In this document: positions 58,564 through 64,000 of the stretch, piece after piece
Numbering within the stretch: the stretch's first letter is position 1
How the letters are laid out: each line of letters opens with the position of its first letter
NCBI GenBank assembly: GCA_030849465.1
Contig: JARVLF010000015.1
Coordinates: forward strand, 744,001 to 808,000
Source: Moesziomyces globuligerus
Taxonomy: Eukaryota > Basidiomycota > Ustilaginomycetes > Ustilaginales > Ustilaginaceae
Length of the DNA stretch: 64,000 nt
Reading direction: 5' to 3'
Translations under genes and position numbers: made by a program
Notes under the pieces: model-generated
The model's database searches: none
The model's input: the letters and a program-made list of their open reading frames with translations, nothing else
Told to the model about the DNA's origin: nothing

Positions 58564-61500
58564 TTAGCGTCGCGCCAAGGGTTGCCGACGCACGACCGGC
58601 CGTTTGGTCGGACTTTCGCTGTTGCGGGTCTCCCAGTAGGCCTTGGCGTGTCGTGCGGCGCCAAAGGTATCTTCTGTTCCGCGCTTGCGAGGGACCGTCG
58701 AGCCGCCATGCACCGCTTCCGACGCCTCGCCTTCGGTCTCGCTTGCCTCGACCGAATCGGCACACTGCTCGTCGGGGCCGACGCTATCGCCTCTTGCGGC
58801 GGGCTGGTGGTGTTCGAGCATCTTGAGCAGTCGGGTGCGTTCGCGTCTAGCAGCGGGATCGTCGTAGACGATGCGAACGCTCGCATCGAAGCTCTGTCCG
58901 TTCTGGCTGTTCGGAAGCATGGCGACGTCCCTGTCCATGCCGAGCGAGTAGCCGTGCGCCGCAGCTTCGGCCGCGCGTTGCGCATCGAGCTGCGCCTGCG
59001 CCTCCAGCACCTGCTCGGGCGGCAGCACCTCGTTCGAGCCCCGGCCGGCCATCGTGTCCTCGGAGCGCTGCTTGCGAGTGCGAGGCGACGGCCGCATCTT
59101 TCGCCGAGCTCCGCTTGCCAGAGCACGCGTCCGCAGCAGCTCCACCACCTTGTCTGCCGACGCCATCTGATCAGCACCGGAGTCCTTGAGCGAAGGGCCA
59201 AGCCGCTTGCGCTCTTCAACGAGGCTCGATACGATCTTCTTGTTGTTGGGATGAGGGACGGCTGCGTCGTCGATGGAGGCCTCGTCGACGTGCTCCTCGA
59301 ACAAGGTCTGGCTCGAAGGCGCGGGACCGTCTTCGGCCTCGATGTCCACGCCGCGCGTGGCGTCGCCGAGCGTGTCATCTTCGTCCATCGCAGCCAGGTC
59401 CAGAGCCGTGTTGTCTCCCGAGGCCTCGTCATCATCGTGCGTCACGTCAATCTCCTCAGAGCGCCCGCGGACACGGCGTCCATCCGGATCGGAATCTTCG
59501 GCTGAGGTCAGCATCGCGGCATTGGAGTGTCGCGCGGCGTCTGCAGAGATGGAGCGGTGCCACGGCTTGGCAGCCGCGACGAGCATCGCCTGGGTCTGAC
59601 GTGAATCCTGGGTCGGTTGTTGCGCGCGCTGCTGATGAGCCAAGGATTGCGTCGCCTGCGACAGGAAGTTGCCGCTCGCCGATCCGTCCGAGTTGGAGAG
59701 CACGGTGAGGAGCGACTTTGCAGGATCCATGGACGAAGGGAAGAGAGACTCGTCGACGCGGATGTTCTCCTCGAGGCACTTGTCGAGCCACGAGGGGTGG
59801 ACGAAGAACACTCCTTTGCCCAGCTCCTTGCTCTCGCGAGCGGGGGCGGAGCCGCGGTGGAGCAAGTGTGTGGTCGACTCGTTGGCTTGCGGCTGCCAGC
59901 ATGCTCCGAGCTGGAGCGCTTTGCGCTCAAGCATGACGGTCTGAGATGAGAGCACTTTGGATCGGGAGATGGTGCAGCCGGCGAGAGGTAGCGATGCCCC
60001 CGCGTCAGCATCCGCCGAGCTTTCCGAGTTCTGATTCGCGAGTGATGTACTGCGTCGCGCCGTAGCGGCGCTGCTGCTGCTGCTGCTGCTCGTGGTGGCA
60101 AGGGAGGCTGCGTCTGCCATGACGACCGCGGTGGGTGCGGGGACGAGGCGACCTGTCTTCTTGGCTCTGATCAGGAACTCGAGTCCGACGACGGGAATGC
60201 CGTGGCTGCGCGCGCGCTGAGCACGACGGCCCTCGAAACCCTCGAGGGTTGCACAGACGGCATGGGTGAGGTTCTCGCCCCGCATCTGCGTAGCGATGGT
60301 GCCTCCCATCTCGGCGACGAGCTTCTGGGCGTGGTAGAGCTCGGGGGATTCGGGATCGAAGCCGAGCAGGTAGAGCCGGAGTCGATGACCATCGGCCAAG
60401 GGCAAGGGCACCTGCGCCGGCAGAGCGGCAAAGTAAGCTGCGGGCTCAACAAAGCTTTCGTGGTGCAGACAGTACTCGATCCAAAAGTGGAGCACGGGCG
60501 TAGCTCCTGCGTCGGAAAGCGCTTGCAGAGTCGCAGCGTCTTGCTTTGGGTCGACCACGGCAAAGTGCGCCAAGGCGGAGGGGGTGTCTTCGAGCACTTT
60601 GGCACCGTTCTGGGCGAGGACCTGGGCGAGGAGTTTGTTGCGACGTGCATCCTTCAAGCAGATCCTGAAGGTCTTGCCTTGGAAACAGCCGCTGCGGCTG
60701 GCGCGGTCGGAGCCGGTGGCAGCGGTGGAAGACATGCTGAGTCGGGGTAAGAAGGCGGGCTTGGAAGCGGCTTTGCGATGGTGGAGCGATGGGTTGGTGG
60801 ATGATGGTGGGGCACGGGAGAAGCTGGAGGCGCGGGACATGCCAAGGAGGCTGTGGGATTGTGCAGCGCTAAACGAAGCGATGGGGTTCGGGCGTGCTGG
60901 AGCTGCATCGGTTGCGGAAGCGGCAGCGGAGGCGGAAGGTTCGGCACGAGCGTGAGCCGAGTGGTAGTTAGTTCCGGCCGAACGCGGGGCGAGAGACGCG
61001 GAAGCGGAGGCGGATGCGGAGGATGGCTGATTGCTTTTGAGTTGGGAGAGGATGTTGTCGAAAGACTTTTCTGCTGCGGCTGCGGCCCTTTGCCTGGTAC
61101 CGAGGGTGATGGGCTCGTCGTCGTCGTCGTCTTGATCATGATGATCTGCTTCGTTGTGCAAGCCAGAAGCAGTGCGGGCTTGATTGAGTCTGGAACGACT
61201 TGAGGCGACGAACGGACTGCCGATGGTTTGGGCGAGGGGTTTCTCGTCGCGGTTGAACGGCGATGGGATCTTGCGTTGTGCTTTTTGGACGAGCTTGTCG
61301 CGTTGCTGCTGGTCCGGCAGGGGTGCAAAGACGGAATAGAGCTGCTCGCTCAAGCAGCCTTGCGCGCTATGACAGTCTGTGAGCCATTCGGGGCGGACGG
61401 CCAGGATGCGAGCGGCGGCCTGTTCGCGTGTTCCGTTGCGGCCGTGGCGAGAACGGTCGAGAAAGTGGAGGAGATGGCGGACGCTGCTAGAGGCATTTGG

Positions 61501-62169
61501 GTCAGCAGTTGCAGAGACTAGATGGGTGACGGTACCGTCGAAGCGGAGCTCATCGGAGACGGTTGCGCCGAGGGAGTGAGCGAGCTCTGCGAGGCTGCGA
61601 CGCTGTGGCGCTGGAAGAGCGGAGAAGCAGACGAGGGTGTTTGTGAGAGGCGGGAGGAGGTGGCGTTGCTCGAGCTGCTCGGCATCGACGTCATCGCCCT
61701 GGAGCCAGGCGTTGCGCACTTGGAGGATCCAGTCCGGGGTGACGATGTGCATGCCGAGGTCGAGGGCGAAACGATACTTTTGGGAGCCGGGACGGTCTGC
61801 GATGAGATGGGTGACGTCCTCGGTGAGGTTGCCTTCGACTCTTGCGCCGAGCTCGCGGGCGTACTGGGTGAGGGCGGGTTTTGCATCGCTGAGGCCAGTG
61901 ATGGAGATGACGGCGCCCTTGAGCGGGTGGGCTGAGGAGCCGATGAAGTCGGCGTCGACGTGGGCGCCGTGGTCTTGTCCGTGATCTCTGAGCTGGCGAA
62001 AGTGGTTGGCATCCTCGCGGTCGTCGAGAAGCTGATCGCGGCGACGGTTGAGCTTGTTCTGATGCTGCTTGGAGGAGGAGGCGAGGGCGGAGGCAGACTC
62101 GATGTGGGCGGGGCGCAGCTTGACGTTGGGTATCTTGGTGGAGCGATGTGCGCGGGCGGACCGATTCAT
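58564..62169 (-). CDS. Multi-BRCT protein of the Dpb11/Rad4(Cut5)/TopBP1 class
   Basis: 1201 residues, no intron. A paired BRCT unit is at the N-terminus: about 82-165 (LKGAVISITGLSDAKPALTQ ... GMHIVTPDWILQV) and 173-280 (NTLVCFSALP ... ILAVRPEWLTDC). A second pair lies at about 495-675 (CFQGKTFRICLKDARRNKLL ... VLHFWIEYCLHHES; then LRLYLLGFDPESPEL ... GIPVVGLEFLIRAKK). A fifth BRCT-like domain is near 725-810 (AGCTISRSKVLSSQTV ... FFVHPSWLDKCLEENI). The remainder is disordered with a basic end (VRRQPLARR). Two N-terminal pairs are the layout of Dpb11/Rad4, which bridges Sld3/Sld2 or the checkpoint clamp to start replication and activate ATR. A Rtt107/Brc1 type protein has more BRCTs in a different order and is less likely. 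Confidence 0.83.
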   Translation of the reverse strand: MNRSARAHRSTKIPNVKLRPAHIESASALASSSKQHQNKLNRRRDQLLDDREDANHFRQLRDHGQDHGAHVDADFIGSSAHPLKGAVISITGLSDAKPALTQYARELGARVEGNLTEDVTHLIADRPGSQKYRFALDLGMHIVTPDWILQVRNAWLQGDDVDAEQLEQRHLLPPLTNTLVCFSALPAPQRRSLAELAHSLGATVSDELRFDGTVTHLVSATADPNASSSVRHLLHFLDRSRHGRNGTREQAAARILAVRPEWLTDCHSAQGCLSEQLYSVFAPLPDQQQRDKLVQKAQRKIPSPFNRDEKPLAQTIGSPFVASSRSRLNQARTASGLHNEADHHDQDDDDDEPITLGTRQRAAAAAEKSFDNILSQLKSNQPSSASASASASLAPRSAGTNYHSAHARAEPSASAAASATDAAPARPNPIASFSAAQSHSLLGMSRASSFSRAPPSSTNPSLHHRKAASKPAFLPRLSMSSTAATGSDRASRSGCFQGKTFRICLKDARRNKLLAQVLAQNGAKVLEDTPSALAHFAVVDPKQDAATLQALSDAGATPVLHFWIEYCLHHESFVEPAAYFAALPAQVPLPLADGHRLRLYLLGFDPESPELYHAQKLVAEMGGTIATQMRGENLTHAVCATLEGFEGRRAQRARSHGIPVVGLEFLIRAKKTGRLVPAPTAVVMADAASLATTSSSSSSSAATARRSTSLANQNSESSADADAGASLPLAGCTISRSKVLSSQTVMLERKALQLGACWQPQANESTTHLLHRGSAPARESKELGKGVFFVHPSWLDKCLEENIRVDESLFPSSMDPAKSLLTVLSNSDGSASGNFLSQATQSLAHQQRAQQPTQDSRQTQAMLVAAAKPWHRSISADAARHSNAAMLTSAEDSDPDGRRVRGRSEEIDVTHDDDEASGDNTALDLAAMDEDDTLGDATRGVDIEAEDGPAPSSQTLFEEHVDEASIDDAAVPHPNNKKIVSSLVEERKRLGPSLKDSGADQMASADKVVELLRTRALASGARRKMRPSPRTRKQRSEDTMAGRGSNEVLPPEQVLEAQAQLDAQRAAEAAAHGYSLGMDRDVAMLPNSQNGQSFDASVRIVYDDPAARRERTRLLKMLEHHQPAARGDSVGPDEQCADSVEASETEGEASEAVHGGSTVPRKRGTEDTFGAARHAKAYWETRNSESPTKRPVVRRQPLARR

Positions 62170-63145
62170 GGTGCCGATGGGAGCGGGATGCGAAGAGGGT
62201 TGAGCTTGCCGATCATGGGCTGCAAACTAGGCGATAGCGTCTGTCGGGAGAGCGAGGTTGAAAACGAAATCCTAAGATGATGGGAAGAGCGCTTCCATCT
62301 GCATCGCCCGAGGAAATAGATAGAGTGATGGAGCGCGAAGGATATGCCGATAAGATAGAGTGAGGCTAGCAGGTAGAATGTAGTGATGAAGTCGAGATGG
62401 GATGATGTCGGTGTCAAATCACGCTCTGTGAGTGTTGGACTCGAGACAGGCGAGGCACCGACAAGTTGGGCGCCAATTTCGCCGTAAAGTGGAGTCGCGC
62501 TTGGACGCGTCTTTGCTGCTCCAATCCGATCCGAGGCGTGCCCGGCCGAGTGGTCAGACAGTCCAGCTGGCCGGGCTAAACCCGAGCTGATTGCCAACTC
62601 GCCAGACCGGCGCATCCGAATCGCAGTGTATACTGACTGTGCTGTATGCCCGCGAATCGGGTGCTGCCGATTGTGACTTTGCCGGGTGTTGGGTGGCCGT
62701 TTGGCTGTTTCTCCACACAGTCACAGCTCGATTGGCGAACGCACTTTGAGCGCTCTTGGCTGGCAGCTCGACTGCACGCTCAGCCGCACGCTCCGCTTGA
62801 CGCGCGCTGCAGGGTTCAAAATTGAAAGCTGCTGCTGCTGCTGTTGCTGGTGCTGGGCCGGGGAGCCGCACTGTGACTCGCCGATTCGAGTGCTCCACTT
62901 TGCCGCAACCCGCAATCGGTGAATCCTCGACCCTCGCCAGCTGACAGCGCTTTGACCTCGTACTCTACCCTGCTCGCCTCGCGTTCCTCATCCTCTCCTC
63001 GCTTTCTCTACATCCAAATCCGCCTCTGACGCCTCTCGCCGCACCATCATCATCGTCATCGTCTGCAGCAGCTTCATCCCAGTCCCCATCTTCACTCCGT
63101 CCCTCGCTGCGCTCGTCTTGGCCAGCGCCTGCTACCGATTCCGAG
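62170..63145. promoter_or_regulatory. Divergent promoter region of the BRCT gene and the LisH gene
   Basis: 976 bases between opposed ATGs with no supported gene. Contains an MluI cell-cycle box ACGCGT at 62505-62510, 336 bases upstream of the BRCT start, and a run of GCT/TGC units near 62828-62850. Confidence 0.5.
62505..62510. promoter_or_regulatory. MCB-type hexamer (ACGCGT)
   Basis: A palindromic ACGCGT, the core bound by MBF at G1/S genes in yeasts. Found 336 bases upstream of a replication/checkpoint gene. A single hexamer is weak evidence. Confidence 0.35.
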
Positions 63146-64000
63146 ATGCAGCCGCCCAGGCCAGATCCGGCTCGCACGCCGAGCAGCCAGCCGCTCTCCA
63201 CCGACGACACCGACCTCACCTCGCCCGCCAACCTGCGTAAGCTTGTGCTCAACTACCTCCTCCACCATTGCTACACCGACACCGCCATCGCCTTTGCCAA
63301 GGATGGCATCATCGGCGACCTCTATGCTGCCGACGCCATCGCTCGTCCCACCGCATCCGACCCAGCTGCCGCCGCCGCCCCCGCCGCCGCCACCACCACC
63401 TCCACACGCTCTTCGGGCTCGACTTCGCGAGCCGAGACATCCGCCGCCTCAGCCGCAGACGCGGCGCTACGATCCGCAGCCGCGACAAACGGCGCCGCAC
63501 GCCAGGCGCATCCTCTCTCGGCTCCCCCACTCTCCCGCGACGACTCGAGCATGGAGATCGAGGTGGAGAATCTGCTGCCCACCTCGGCCGAGCACACGGC
63601 TGCACATGCAGAGCTCACCAACGGCCATTCCGACCGCCCCGCACGCGCACCCGCTACAGCGTCCGGCGCAGATCCAGCCCAACACGACGGCGAGCATCTC
63701 GAGCACGCCGAGATCGCCTCGGATGTCGAGGCTGCCGACGACGACGCCGTGGATGTCGACATCAGTCCCGACCTCACCGCACACGAGCTCAGCGCCGTGC
63801 GTGCACGCAAGCAGATCAAGGACTACATCATCGCCGGTCACATCCGCCAGGCGATGGACATGGTCAATCAACACTTCCCCGCCGTCCTCAACAGCGCCGC
63901 TGCCACCACCACCACCACGCCTTCCGCCAGCACAGCCGCCTCGAACGGCGCCAAGGCGAGCCGCACCAAGCCCGCCGGTGCTGGCACCGACAAGATGCTG
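63146..64000 (+). CDS. LisH-CTLH protein of the GID/RanBPM group, 5' part only
   Basis: Open from ATG 63146 (MQPPRPDPART) to the last base, 285 codons, so the end is missing. Residues about 29-60 form a LisH motif: LRKLVLNYLLHHCYTDTAI followed by AFAKDGI. A disordered Ala/Ser/Asp-rich part follows. From about 215 the CTLH segment begins: RARKQIKDYIIAGHIRQAMD followed by MVNQHFPAVL. LisH followed by CTLH (and usually CRA) is found in Gid8, RanBPM/Gid1 and related subunits of the GID/CTLH ubiquitin ligase. No SPRY domain precedes the LisH, so a Gid8-like or other member is more likely than full Gid1, but the insert of about 150 residues between LisH and CTLH is unusual for Gid8. No intron is needed in the visible part. 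Confidence 0.85.
   Translation, partial: MQPPRPDPARTPSSQPLSTDDTDLTSPANLRKLVLNYLLHHCYTDTAIAFAKDGIIGDLYAADAIARPTASDPAAAAAPAAATTTSTRSSGSTSRAETSAASAADAALRSAAATNGAARQAHPLSAPPLSRDDSSMEIEVENLLPTSAEHTAAHAELTNGHSDRPARAPATASGADPAQHDGEHLEHAEIASDVEAADDDAVDVDISPDLTAHELSAVRARKQIKDYIIAGHIRQAMDMVNQHFPAVLNSAAATTTTTPSASTAASNGAKASRTKPAGAGTDKML

Noticed and set aside
62539..62640. tRNA-like A box (ggccgagtggtc), as in Ser/Leu tRNAs
   Set aside because: No matching B box (GGTTCGANTCC), and neither D-arm nor T-arm nor acceptor stem pairs properly.

Overview
The window looks like nuclear DNA of a GC-rich basidiomycete fungus, most likely a smut relative (Ustilaginomycotina; a Moesziomyces, Sporisorium or Ustilago type genome is my guess, not proven). 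Three observations support this. Genes are long and mostly intron-free. The few introns are short (about 70-95 nt), with GTAAGT-like donors, CTGAC-like branch sites and TAG/CAG acceptors. The proteins are fungal housekeeping orthologues enlarged by disordered, Ser/Ala/Pro-rich segments. I recognise 22 protein-coding genes, two cut by the window edges. I found no convincing tRNA, rRNA, CRISPR, transposon or viral sequence.

Layout, 1-26 kb: the 3' end of the autophagic lipase ATG15 (+), a TVP38-type Golgi membrane protein (+), COA1 for cytochrome oxidase assembly (-), a Yck-type casein kinase I (-), a 2.1 kb gene-free repeat-rich stretch, POL5/MYBBP1A-type nucleolar protein (-), a 2.6 kb gene-free stretch, CDC25 phosphatase (+), a three-exon membrane-anchored polysaccharide-lyase-14-like protein (+), an HhH-GPD DNA glycosylase fused in one frame to a NatD-type histone N-alpha-acetyltransferase (-), and the SEACIT/GATOR1 subunit NPR2 (-).

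Layout, 26-64 kb: glutaminyl cyclase (+), a two-exon homeodomain factor (-), a 2.4 kb gene-free stretch, the SLH1/ASCC3 tandem helicase (+), ketopantoate reductase (+), a VAMP7-like R-SNARE (-), four-exon acetoacetyl-CoA synthetase (+), a 3.4 kb gene-poor block, an unrecognised disordered protein (+), a carboxy-muconate-cyclase-like beta-propeller (-), a SAM37/metaxin protein (-), mitochondrial tRNA thiouridylase SLM3/MnmA (-), CENP-C/Mif2 (-), a Dpb11/Rad4/TopBP1-like BRCT protein (-), and the start of a LisH-CTLH protein (+) running off the right edge.

The genes do not form one pathway or a biosynthetic cluster. Several concern chromosomes and the cell cycle (CDC25, CENP-C, Dpb11/Rad4-like, glycosylase-NatD), several mitochondria (COA1, SAM37, SLM3), and several membrane traffic or nutrient control (ATG15, TVP38, VAMP7-like, CK1, NPR2). 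The most unusual object is the glycosylase-NatD fusion, which would tie base excision repair to N-terminal acetylation of histones H4/H2A in one polypeptide. Other notable points are a final intron that may place a KVEL tail on glutaminyl cyclase, a Ser/Thr minisatellite inserted inside the SLM3 catalytic domain, and an acidic tail of about 70 residues after the SAM37 membrane anchor.
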